Shown here: positions 49,487 to 57,206 of the stretch, piece after piece
Layout: the number at the start of each line of letters is the position of its first letter
How positions within the stretch are numbered: position 1 is the stretch's first letter
IMG/VR virus record: IMGVR_UViG_3300034105_004543
Span: 1-64,000 of that record
Reading direction: 5' to 3' (one strand)
Length of the DNA: 64,000 nt
Origin: a virus
The notes under the pieces: generated by a model
Told to the model about the DNA's origin: nothing
The model's database searches: none
The model's input: only the letters and a program-made list of their open reading frames with translations
Program-made: the position numbers and the translations under genes

Positions 49487-50140
49487 ATGACAAGAATAGT
49501 TAAAAATTTCGATTCTTTCTCAAGAGAGGAGCAAATCCATGAAGATTTTGATATTATGGGATTACTAGGTAAAACTGTAGGATATCTGGGCGATGGATTT
49601 ATCGATACAATAAAACAAAAATTTACTGCTAGACTATTAGAAAGATTAGGGATAAAGGAAGATTCATTAGCTTCTGAATTTGTTCAGCAGGTTGTTTCCA
49701 GCATAGATATGAAGGAATGGCCAGGGATACTTAGCGGTGATAATGATAATATGAAATTCTTCATACCTAAAATTGCAGAGGCTATACAATTCACATTAGA
49801 AAGGAAGGGATTCGAAGGGATAACAAGTACTTTAGGTTTAGAACCTAATGGTATGATAATGAGAACTATAGTAAATACTCTACAGGATAAAGGAACAGGT
49901 AAAGCTAAAATTGAAAAATTTCTTTTTGAATTACTGGGCGATGGTAATATTGCATCTGAAACAGTAGCATCCCTGGATGATAAGGATAAAGAAAAGTTTA
50001 CAAGTGCACTCACAAAAGTAGCTAGTAAAAAAGTAAACTATAAACCAGGAACAACCGATTCCAGTACTGATGGCGAATCATTTCTTGGAAATATAATGGG
50101 TGGTTTGCTTGGAGGTAACGGAGCAGCAGCAACAGTATAA
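49487..50140 (+). CDS. Unknown protein with targeting-like start
   Basis: 217 residues from ATG 49487. The start MTRIVKNFDSFSREEQIHED has the Phe-x-x-Phe amphipathic pattern seen in this phage's other candidate internal proteins, with Glu sites before Asp. The body is mixed alpha-helical (GYLGDGFIDTIKQKFTARLL, LQDKGTGKAKIEKFLFELLG) and the C-terminus is a Gly-rich tail (GNIMGGLLGGNGAAATV). No family is recognised. Confidence 0.55.
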   Translation: MTRIVKNFDSFSREEQIHEDFDIMGLLGKTVGYLGDGFIDTIKQKFTARLLERLGIKEDSLASEFVQQVVSSIDMKEWPGILSGDNDNMKFFIPKIAEAIQFTLERKGFEGITSTLGLEPNGMIMRTIVNTLQDKGTGKAKIEKFLFELLGDGNIASETVASLDDKDKEKFTSALTKVASKKVNYKPGTTDSSTDGESFLGNIMGGLLGGNGAAATV

Positions 50141-50155
50141 AAATAAAGACCAGTA

Positions 50156-50491
50156 ATGAATCAAAAAGATGTAAGCAAAAGGGATATATTAGATTTTGAA
50201 AAATTTCTAACAAAAGTACATGATGATAAGTATAAGCCATTTGCTCCGATAAATCAGGAGGATAGAAGTGATGCTAGTGGGTTATCAAAAATAAAAAGGG
50301 AGGCAAGATATGATTTCGTCGGTTATGCTGATGCAGTTTTTGCACATGATTCAAAAATAGATGTACCTGGATATAGAGTTGATGCTGGAGGAAAGTCAGG
50401 AATGGCTGATGCTGGTGCTTTTGGTACAGCTTTTAATGCCAGTGAATCTGAAAACAATGACGTATTTATTAAGAGATTATCCGATTTTTAA
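50156..50491 (+). CDS. Unknown small protein
   Basis: 111 residues, with charged helical N-terminal ~50 residues and a Gly/Ala/Asp-rich C-terminal half (GGKSGMADAGAFGTAFNASE). It is 15 bases downstream of the previous gene and followed by a bidirectional terminator, so it ends that late transcript. No recognisable motif. Confidence 0.55.
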   Translation: MNQKDVSKRDILDFEKFLTKVHDDKYKPFAPINQEDRSDASGLSKIKREARYDFVGYADAVFAHDSKIDVPGYRVDAGGKSGMADAGAFGTAFNASESENNDVFIKRLSDF

Positions 50492-50505
50492 TTAATAATA
50501 CACAC

Positions 50506-50544
50506 CATAATAAAAAAGGAGCATTATGCTCCTTTTTTATTATG
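50506..50544 (+). terminator. Bidirectional terminator between convergent genes
   Basis: Perfect 18-bp inverted repeat 50506-50523 / 50527-50544, core GGAGCA/TGCTCC, loop TTA. The stop codon of the minus-strand gene (50540-50542) lies within the right arm. Confidence 0.9.
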
Positions 50545-51265
50545 TAATAGTTTCTATGAATCTTTCTTTTGCCAATTTATATATATCCGAATTTTCATCG
50601 AAGTCCTCATATATTTCTATTACATATAATTCCGGTGATACGTTTTTTTCTATTGAGAATGCATCTAATATTTCATGGTATATGAACTCGTAATTCATAG
50701 AATACCTAGAATTTTTTAGTATTATTTTTTTCAGTACACATATTTTTTTATTGCCATTCTCCGTTTTTAAAGTTACTCCTCCTTGCCAATAATATGGTAT
50801 GATCTTATCATTCACCATATTTCTTATTATTAATATACCAGAATTAACTGGATCTTCCTTTTCTAGATTAAATTTTGATTGTACTTTGAATATTTTAATT
50901 TTCGATTCCTCGTTCTTTAACATATCTAGGAATATTTCTGAGTATTCATATAGTGTTTCTAGTGAGGATTCTATTATCATCAATATGGATTCTTTTTTCT
51001 CCCGATCAAGATTAGCAAAATTAAAATTTTTAAGGTAACTTTTTTCACTATCTGTCAACTGTGAAATTATAGTTTCCCCTATTTTATTATTCTTTTTAAA
51101 TTCGTTTAAAGACTTGATTATTTTCGAAACAGCCCTTAATATTGGATAGCAATTTTTAGAATTTATATTTTTACTTATGGATTTCAAGTAATCCAATAGA
51201 ACATATTCTTTATGCTCTGGGTCTATTGGTTCTTTAATGAACCAGATGGTGCTTAGGTTTTTCAT
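50540..51265 (-). CDS. Unknown minus-strand protein
   Basis: 241 residues, transcribed against the neighbours. The first ~125 residues are helical and Lys-rich (YLKSISKNINSKNC, AVSKIIKSLNEFKKNNKIGE). Later strands include ILIIRNMVNDKIIPYYWQGG, and the end is acidic (YVIEIYEDFDENSDIYKLAKE). No homing endonuclease, nuclease or regulator motif could be found. It shares an 84-base divergent promoter region with the gene at 51350. Confidence 0.6.
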   Translation of the reverse strand: MKNLSTIWFIKEPIDPEHKEYVLLDYLKSISKNINSKNCYPILRAVSKIIKSLNEFKKNNKIGETIISQLTDSEKSYLKNFNFANLDREKKESILMIIESSLETLYEYSEIFLDMLKNEESKIKIFKVQSKFNLEKEDPVNSGILIIRNMVNDKIIPYYWQGGVTLKTENGNKKICVLKKIILKNSRYSMNYEFIYHEILDAFSIEKNVSPELYVIEIYEDFDENSDIYKLAKERFIETIT

Positions 51266-51291
51266 CTTTAACTTTTAGAAGTTTGATCTGT

Positions 51292-51300
51292 TTATATATT
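51292..51300 (-). promoter_or_regulatory. Possible late promoter box (minus), AATATATAA
   Basis: Read on the minus strand, AATATATAA lies about 27 bases before the ATG of the minus-strand gene. It is a one-mismatch variant of GATATATAA. Confidence 0.3.
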
Positions 51301-51323
51301 TACACCATAAATTTTTTAAAATT

Positions 51324-51332
51324 GATATATAC
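51324..51332 (+). promoter_or_regulatory. Putative late promoter box, GATATATAC
   Basis: Ends 18 bases before ATG 51350, in the divergent gap. Confidence 0.5.
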
Positions 51333-51349
51333 TTTAAAAATTTATATCA

Positions 51350-51796
51350 ATGAAAAAAATAAACGAGGGAAGGATCTATGATTATTCAGCTTTTACTGAT
51401 AGTAAGAAACCAACTAATACCAGTGATTACACATTTGGGATGGAATTGGGATATACCGATATCGACATATATAATAGACCGGAAGAATATGATAACATTT
51501 CTGATGCTAAGATTTTTATAGATTATTCAGTTAACCTTATAATAAAAAAATCCGGTATAGACAGCATAGATATGGTTGTTAATTCAATGGAGCTCGATTT
51601 TGAAATTGATGATTATCCCAACGATACTAGAGAATTCGATATTGATCTCATCCCAGGCAGAACAATAGATTATAATCAAATATCCATTGATAAAGGGGAA
51701 GTTCTTATACCATCCTATCCTAAAGAAGTAAAAATTGATATGGGAAAATCAACAGATGCTAAAAATTTTAAAATAAATGTGATTTTTGGATCATAA
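51350..51796 (+). CDS. Unknown beta-rich protein with MKKINE start
   Basis: 148 residues. MKKINEGRIYDYSAF contains an INE/G site like SPINEGRIANF in the protein at 42490. The body is Asp/Ile-rich and predicted mostly beta (FDIDLIPGRTIDYNQISIDK). No family is recognised. It is co-transcribed with the following gene (12-base gap) from a late-type box. Confidence 0.55.
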   Translation: MKKINEGRIYDYSAFTDSKKPTNTSDYTFGMELGYTDIDIYNRPEEYDNISDAKIFIDYSVNLIIKKSGIDSIDMVVNSMELDFEIDDYPNDTREFDIDLIPGRTIDYNQISIDKGEVLIPSYPKEVKIDMGKSTDAKNFKINVIFGS

Positions 51797-51808
51797 TTAA
51801 AGAAATAT

Positions 51809-52771
51809 ATGAAGATTTTAAACTTTAAAAATTTTATATTGAATGAAGCAACCTCCCAGATATATGATGAAATTAGCGGGGTTAATTCCATGTCTGATAA
51901 TGGGTACGAATTAGAAGCTGAGAAATTTGATAATGAAAATCATACTGCACCATTTGGAAAGATTCTTCTAACCAAGAATTTAGCAAATAATATAAGATTG
52001 TCTTTTAATAATTATAAAGGTAAAAAAATTAGTGATTTGTGGATACCTAAAGACCATTGCGATGTTAGTGATATTAATGACGATACCACTAAAATAACAA
52101 TACCAGGAAATAGTGCATGGCTAGAAATTGATGATAATAGATCCAAAGTAGAGGATTTTATAGAGGATCTTTATAATAGTAAGATGAGAGAAAAATTATA
52201 TTCCGGTGATTTAGTTGACACCATAAGGGACGACATATATTTCATAATGAATATAATTGGGATACCGTGTGAGGTTATCGATGTTAAAAAATTAGACGGT
52301 GATAATGAATATGAGGTTATTCTCGATAATGGAATTTCAATAGATGTTAATAAAAAATCATCTGAACAGTTAATAGGAAGCTTTAAAATGTATAAAAATA
52401 ATGGTGAATCATCACCATCGGTTGAAATAAAGAGCAAAAACGGGAAACATAACTTTTATTTTTATAATGAAGATCTACCAAATCTGGATGACGAATCGGA
52501 TCTATCCGATGTAAAAAAGAATCATAGACTTTATTACCTATTAAAAAAGTCATTAGGTGTGGACGATAATGATGATAGAGAAAATTTTTATAAATATTTT
52601 GAAGAAAAATTAGGTAATTTTAAAGACGAAAATGACACTAATCTAAGTCCAGAGATGAAAAAATCTAGGATTGATGATGGAAAAAAATTGAAGGATCTTA
52701 AAAATATAGCAAATACGTTTAAGAACGAGGACGAAATAAGAAAAATATTTCCAAAAAACTTAGTAAATTAA
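51809..52771 (+). CDS. Unknown protein with LNE-A targeting-like start
   Basis: 320 residues. MKILNFKNFILNEATSQIYD matches the T4 targeting peptide pattern closely; L11-N12-E13 precedes A14. The mature part is Asp/Asn/Lys-rich, with mixed strands (DIYFIMNIIGIPCEVIDVKK, VILDNGISIDVNKKS) and a long charged C-terminal helix. No enzyme motif is seen. It is probably an internal head protein, by inference from the start. Confidence 0.58.
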   Translation: MKILNFKNFILNEATSQIYDEISGVNSMSDNGYELEAEKFDNENHTAPFGKILLTKNLANNIRLSFNNYKGKKISDLWIPKDHCDVSDINDDTTKITIPGNSAWLEIDDNRSKVEDFIEDLYNSKMREKLYSGDLVDTIRDDIYFIMNIIGIPCEVIDVKKLDGDNEYEVILDNGISIDVNKKSSEQLIGSFKMYKNNGESSPSVEIKSKNGKHNFYFYNEDLPNLDDESDLSDVKKNHRLYYLLKKSLGVDDNDDRENFYKYFEEKLGNFKDENDTNLSPEMKKSRIDDGKKLKDLKNIANTFKNEDEIRKIFPKNLVN

Positions 52772-52790
52772 TACTAAAATAACGAAACAA

Positions 52791-52833
52791 AACTCCATTA
52801 TATAATCTACAATGTTTATGCAATGGAGTTTTT
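52791..52833 (+). terminator. Terminator with long loop
   Basis: AACTCCATT (52791-52799) pairs with AATGGAGTT (52822-52830), followed by TTT. The 22-base loop is longer than usual. Confidence 0.6.
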
Positions 52834-52875
52834 GTATACAAAGGATCCTAAATTGAAAAAAGAAAAATAAATAAA

Positions 52876-53532
52876 ATGGTATTTAGTATTAAAAATCTTT
52901 TTTCGTCAAAAAATAAAAAACAGAAAAGAATGAATTTAGCTGAAATTAAAACTGTGGATGAAATAAGAGCCATATATGGTAATATGGAATTTCAATGGAT
53001 TAAAGGTGATAATATGGGATCGATTGAATCTTATAAGAATGTTACCTCAATCGGTGAAGATTATTTTATTGAATTTACCAGTGGAAAAAGGATGAACATT
53101 AATCTGTTAGATGAGTTTTTAATGTATTATCCAGCTCCGCCTAAGCAAGATTTAGGTCTAAGAGCCGAATTTACTGAGGTTATGAGTAAGCCATCCAGTG
53201 TAACATCAATAGTATACAGTGATGCTTATCCTATAAACCAATCTGAAGAATCACCGATATATAAGTTACTTAGAAAGCAGAAAAAAAATTCAGTAGAGGT
53301 TTCAATAAAGCTCAAATTGAATTTACCATCAAAGGAACTTTATAGTGTTTTGTCTAGCTCTTTCGATGATGCAGAGAAGGATATAATAGATTTTGTTCTT
53401 TCCGGTGTTGATATAGAAGATATAAAAGCATCACTTGCTGATTCGATAAGACAATCATATTATGTTTCCGAAAAAAAAGAAACAACAAAATCGGGAAAAA
53501 ATCAGTTGAATAAAAAAGAAGACGATGAATAA
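52876..53532 (+). CDS. Unknown protein upstream of Nudix gene
   Basis: 218 residues. Basic start (FSSKNKKQKRMN), then a domain with EIRAIYGNMEFQWIKGDN and FIEFTSGKRMNINLLDEF, an Ile/Leu-rich strand section (VEVSIKLKLNLPSKELYSVL) and a charged helical end. It overlaps the Nudix gene by 8 bases, so the two are translated together. No known family. Confidence 0.58.
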   Translation: MVFSIKNLFSSKNKKQKRMNLAEIKTVDEIRAIYGNMEFQWIKGDNMGSIESYKNVTSIGEDYFIEFTSGKRMNINLLDEFLMYYPAPPKQDLGLRAEFTEVMSKPSSVTSIVYSDAYPINQSEESPIYKLLRKQKKNSVEVSIKLKLNLPSKELYSVLSSSFDDAEKDIIDFVLSGVDIEDIKASLADSIRQSYYVSEKKETTKSGKNQLNKKEDDE

Positions 53533-54112
53533 AAAAGAAAAAATACTATTAGAAACACCAAAATTTAAGGTTGTTGAGAGGAATGAAAAACCTGGTGTAG
53601 TATCGAGCGTTGAAACGGTTATGATACTGCCGTTTATAAGTGATGATCAGGGACTTCCGCTAATGATCGGTGTTCTCAAGGAAGAGAATCTTTTTAGGGA
53701 GGGCGGTAATTCTCAAAGCTTAATAACAGGAACCTGCGAGGATGAGGATCCAGATTATTTGGCAACAGCAAAAAGAGAATTATTAGAGGAATCTGGGTAT
53801 GATGTTGCTGATAGTAATAAGTGGTATTTTTTAGGAACAGTATCCGGAAATAAATTTGTCGACAAGGAATATCCTGCTTTTGCTGTTGATGTTACTGGAA
53901 TAGAAAAGGGTAAAGCCAAGGGTGATGGATCTAAACAAGAAAAGAATGCAGTCTTTCATTTTATACCAGCGAATGATGTTGTGAAAGCAAGGGATATATT
54001 TATACCTGGTCTTTTTCTAAAATTGTTTAAATTTGTAGTTGGTATGGATTTATATAACAGAGAAGATTCAGTTTTTGGTAAACCCAGTGGATTTAGTGAG
54101 GTTGAACTTTAG
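53525..54112 (+). CDS. Nudix hydrolase
   Basis: 195 residues. The Nudix helix core R84-E85-L-L-E88-E89-S-G91 is intact (AKRELLEESGYDV), preceded by Gly69 in LITGTCEDED; the loop before the helix is about one residue off the standard spacing. GTVSGNKFVDKEYPAFAVDV follows as in ADP-ribose-type members. It cleaves a nucleoside diphosphate linked to X; substrate not determinable. T4-like phages carry Nudix enzymes that act on nucleotide sugars or NAD-related molecules. Confidence 0.85.
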   Translation: MNKKEKILLETPKFKVVERNEKPGVVSSVETVMILPFISDDQGLPLMIGVLKEENLFREGGNSQSLITGTCEDEDPDYLATAKRELLEESGYDVADSNKWYFLGTVSGNKFVDKEYPAFAVDVTGIEKGKAKGDGSKQEKNAVFHFIPANDVVKARDIFIPGLFLKLFKFVVGMDLYNREDSVFGKPSGFSEVEL

Positions 54113-54124
54113 CATTTAATTTTT

Positions 54125-54415
54125 ATGAGCAACAGAAAAGAAAGAAGACATATTTTAAGATCTATGGGACTTTTGAATGTATCTAAAAATGATCCATTTA
54201 ATAATAAGCTTAAACTCGAGGAGGGTAAGAATAAACATAGAATACATTTACAGAGAATTAAAAACGAACAAATAAAGAAGGAAAATAGAGGAGATTCGAG
54301 TGATGATTTCTTTATATATAGACAGCAGGAATCCGAATATTCTTCATTTCGATCCATGTTGATCGAAAGAGATTGGAATAACCTGGAATCAAATGATGAT
54401 AATGCAGGAAATTAA
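54125..54415 (+). CDS. Small basic unknown protein
   Basis: 96 residues. Lys/Arg-rich N-terminal two thirds (SNRKERRHILRSMGLLN, KNKHRIHLQRIKNEQIKKEN) and an acidic C-terminus. It could bind nucleic acid. Its 3' end overlaps the next gene by 23 bases. No known family. Confidence 0.5.
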   Translation: MSNRKERRHILRSMGLLNVSKNDPFNNKLKLEEGKNKHRIHLQRIKNEQIKKENRGDSSDDFFIYRQQESEYSSFRSMLIERDWNNLESNDDNAGN

Positions 54416-54728
54416 AGTAAATTTTTATTTATCAAAATATTCACCAAAGGAAGCCAAGAAAAGATCCACCATCGGATCTGATTTTTATGTTGTTGATATA
54501 TCAAAAATTATAAGGGATCTTGGCTATGAACTTGATAATCTTACCAGTGAATCAGAGTTCGTGATAAACTACACTATTCGAAAGAAAATACTACAAGGAA
54601 TATATAGTACAAAGTGTGATGGTATACTTGTGTGCTATAAGAATATAAATCAGGATTTTATAGAGAATCTTGAGAATCTACTAGACGAACACCCAGAAGA
54701 AATACAGTATACCATTCACGATCTTTAA
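54393..54728 (+). CDS. Small unknown protein
   Basis: 111 residues from ATG 54393; ATG 54402 (MQEIKVNFYLS) is an equally plausible start. It is mixed alpha/beta with VNFYLSKYSPKEAKKRSTIG and an acidic C-terminal helix. It lies 16 bases before the baseplate module. No known family. Confidence 0.5.
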   Translation: MMIMQEIKVNFYLSKYSPKEAKKRSTIGSDFYVVDISKIIRDLGYELDNLTSESEFVINYTIRKKILQGIYSTKCDGILVCYKNINQDFIENLENLLDEHPEEIQYTIHDL

Positions 54729-54744
54729 AAAAGATTAGTGATAT

Positions 54745-56595
54745 ATGAATCCAATATTTAACAGCGGAGCTAGCGCTCCTTCTCTAGAGGAATTAAGAGG
54801 TAAGGGTGTAGTAAATGACATTGTACAAAAATGGAGTAATTTAGGTTCCGGCAATATATTTAAGGGTCCTACCGCAAGGACCCTTTTCTACGAGGCGGGA
54901 AAGAGAAAACCCGGTAAATATGGACAATTTCTATTTTATTCGCTGGGAAATCACGAGAACAACTTTATTGATGCCTATTATAGATCTGAAAATAGACAAT
55001 ATAATAGATCAATATCTTCGAAAAAATCCAAAAATCCATCTGCTGGTTTTCTAGTAAGAGAAACCTCTGCTCTTGAAGCTGTGTCTGTCAATTGTAATAG
55101 TATATTTAGCGGATTCACAACAAATTTCGAAAAAAACATAGTTGGTGGCATGGCAGCTCCGTATTACTGGAAGGATTTCCTTTTCTGTAAGTATTATGCA
55201 ACAATACCGAATAACTATATGCTAACATTAAGAAGATTCCCAACACCAGTTCTCGATAATCTTTCTGTTCCAGCCGCTCTTAAATCATCATCAGCTTATA
55301 ATGCGGAGGGTGTAGGTAGACCTGTTGCGCAAGCTGTAACTTGGTTTGGTGGTAATACCGGTAATAAATTAAATGATATTATTCAATTTAGTACTGGTAT
55401 AAAATGGAAATCAAAGGAACAGTCAGCTGAAGTTATACAGCAAGCTATGTCCCAGGGTTTTCTAGATGATACCAGTAGAATTTTTGGAGATATTTTTGGT
55501 GGTCTTGGTGATGGCGCTGAAATAAGAAATACTAAAGCACTTCTTAATGCAGCTGTCATAGCGTCTGATCCAAATAATACTAGTGTTGCTAATACTAAGT
55601 TTATGAAGTTTAGAGATTTGATGAAGAATGGTGAGAAAAATGCTGGTCTTCTTAGTGAATACATATGGACATCCGTAGATGTAGTAAACAAAACTAATAT
55701 TAGGGATATTGGTCTACCGTTCACCTGGGGAGCTGGAGACGGTATAACGGTTACTTTTGAATATGATCTAACTTCAGTTGGAGAGGTAAACACAAAAGCT
55801 TCCATGCTGGATATAATAGGTAATCTATTAAGTATTGGAACAAATTACGGATCTTTTTTAACCCCCGATTTTAGATACAATTCTAATTTTCCAGCTTTTG
55901 GTTTTCCTGGTGGTAGCAGAGGACTTGAAATGTTCTATAGAGACCCAATACAATTTGTTCTTGATTATGCAGAAGAGCTAGTAAATCCAGCATCCAGCGC
56001 CAAGACATCAGCTGATATTAATAAAGGTTCCTTTGGCGATAATAACGATATATCTAAATTAAAGAATGCTCTCGAAACTGTTACCAAAAACAACGGGAAT
56101 CCTGCTGCCGCTATAGAGGCTATAAAAAAAGAATTTGGCGGAGCTGCTGGGAGATTATTACAAACTACATTTACGCCAGGATTTTTTGAACAATATCAAT
56201 TTCCTGCCAGTTTGTTGACGGGAGCTCCTATTGGTGAATGGCATCTTGTTGTTGGTAATCCATGTAACCCTATAGCAATGATAGGTAATCTTATATGCGA
56301 AAAAGTGAAAATAGATTTTGGCGAAGCATTGGGACCCGATGATTTTCCAACCTCAGTTAAAGCAGTATTCAGCTTGAAACACGGTAGGGATAGGGAAAGA
56401 GGTGAGATAGAGAGTATATTTAATAGAGGTGACGGTAGATTATATCAATCATCTATGCCGACAACAGCCAATGCACAGTCTTACGATGCTATTTCAACGG
56501 TTGACGGAAGAACATTAAAAAATGCAGTGTCCGACATTTTCGATCAGAGAGCATATGGTGGATTCTCTAGTGATCAAACATCTCCAGGTAGATAA
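54745..56595 (+). CDS. Baseplate/tube-junction-like structural protein
   Basis: 616 residues, first gene of the baseplate module. The C-terminal part has GAPIGEWHLVVGNPCNPIAM, then IGNLICEKVKIDFGE and LGPDDFPTSVKAVFSLKHGR, a beta-barrel pattern like tube-related baseplate proteins (T4 gp48/gp54 class). The N-terminal 200 residues carry Tyr/Asn-rich strands, and a helical Ala-rich section lies at about 400-480. It is likely a ring that joins baseplate and tube. The assignment comes from pattern and position, not a firm family match. Confidence 0.45.
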   Translation: MNPIFNSGASAPSLEELRGKGVVNDIVQKWSNLGSGNIFKGPTARTLFYEAGKRKPGKYGQFLFYSLGNHENNFIDAYYRSENRQYNRSISSKKSKNPSAGFLVRETSALEAVSVNCNSIFSGFTTNFEKNIVGGMAAPYYWKDFLFCKYYATIPNNYMLTLRRFPTPVLDNLSVPAALKSSSAYNAEGVGRPVAQAVTWFGGNTGNKLNDIIQFSTGIKWKSKEQSAEVIQQAMSQGFLDDTSRIFGDIFGGLGDGAEIRNTKALLNAAVIASDPNNTSVANTKFMKFRDLMKNGEKNAGLLSEYIWTSVDVVNKTNIRDIGLPFTWGAGDGITVTFEYDLTSVGEVNTKASMLDIIGNLLSIGTNYGSFLTPDFRYNSNFPAFGFPGGSRGLEMFYRDPIQFVLDYAEELVNPASSAKTSADINKGSFGDNNDISKLKNALETVTKNNGNPAAAIEAIKKEFGGAAGRLLQTTFTPGFFEQYQFPASLLTGAPIGEWHLVVGNPCNPIAMIGNLICEKVKIDFGEALGPDDFPTSVKAVFSLKHGRDRERGEIESIFNRGDGRLYQSSMPTTANAQSYDAISTVDGRTLKNAVSDIFDQRAYGGFSSDQTSPGR

Positions 56596-56610
56596 AAATA
56601 AAATATTTAT

Positions 56611-57204
56611 ATGTCAAGTTTTCTTATAGATACAATAGCAAAAAATAAAAGCGTGTTCAATCCGAATCCAATGCAAGATGCAAATTCTTATGGAATATGG
56701 AACCTTACTGAGGCATCTGTTAATTATGCTGGTGGTATGAGTCTGGATGATTTTTTTGTTGTTACTGAGTATTATCAGATGAGACCTGATCTTGTTGCTG
56801 CAATAAAATACGGTGATCATGGTAAAGTTGGATCGTTACTTAAATTTAATGGTATAAGTAATCCATTTGCCATCAGGGAGGGAAATGTTCTTCTTATACC
56901 GAATCCAAAATCCATCGATGATTCATTTAATACCAGAAAAATATTAAGCCAATCTCAAGCTCAAGCAGATAATAATACAAATACTAATCAGAATACAGTG
57001 TTTAAGAAAAATCAGGAAAGCAAGAAATTTAAGGTTAGCGATGCTAGAAGAAAATTTCTTGAACAGAAAGTTAAAAATCAACCAAATATTGTTTTACCTC
57101 CTAATGTATTGCAACCAGACGAGAAAACAATAATGAAGAAGGATGGATTCTTGGTATTTGCACCTAGTGCAGGCGGGGGAGGATTTAATAAACCTACCAA
57201 TTAA
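56611..57204 (+). CDS. LysM-like baseplate protein
   Basis: 197 residues. Residues ~50-110 read YYQMRPDLVAAIKYGDHGKV, then LLKFNGISNPFAIREGNVLL and IPNP: a LysM-like unit (conserved Ile-x-x-Gly...Leu-x-Ile-Pro at its end). LysM modules occur in baseplate wedge and hub proteins, where they pack against other parts rather than bind wall. The C-terminus is Lys/Gln/Asn-rich. It sits between the tube-junction-like and hub-like genes. Probable baseplate component. Confidence 0.5.
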   Translation: MSSFLIDTIAKNKSVFNPNPMQDANSYGIWNLTEASVNYAGGMSLDDFFVVTEYYQMRPDLVAAIKYGDHGKVGSLLKFNGISNPFAIREGNVLLIPNPKSIDDSFNTRKILSQSQAQADNNTNTNQNTVFKKNQESKKFKVSDARRKFLEQKVKNQPNIVLPPNVLQPDEKTIMKKDGFLVFAPSAGGGGFNKPTN

Positions 57205-57206
57205 TA

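Noticed and set aside
54740-54748. GATATATG overlapping the start codon of the gene at 54745
   Set aside because: It contains the ATG itself and lacks the final A of the box; probably chance in AT-rich DNA.
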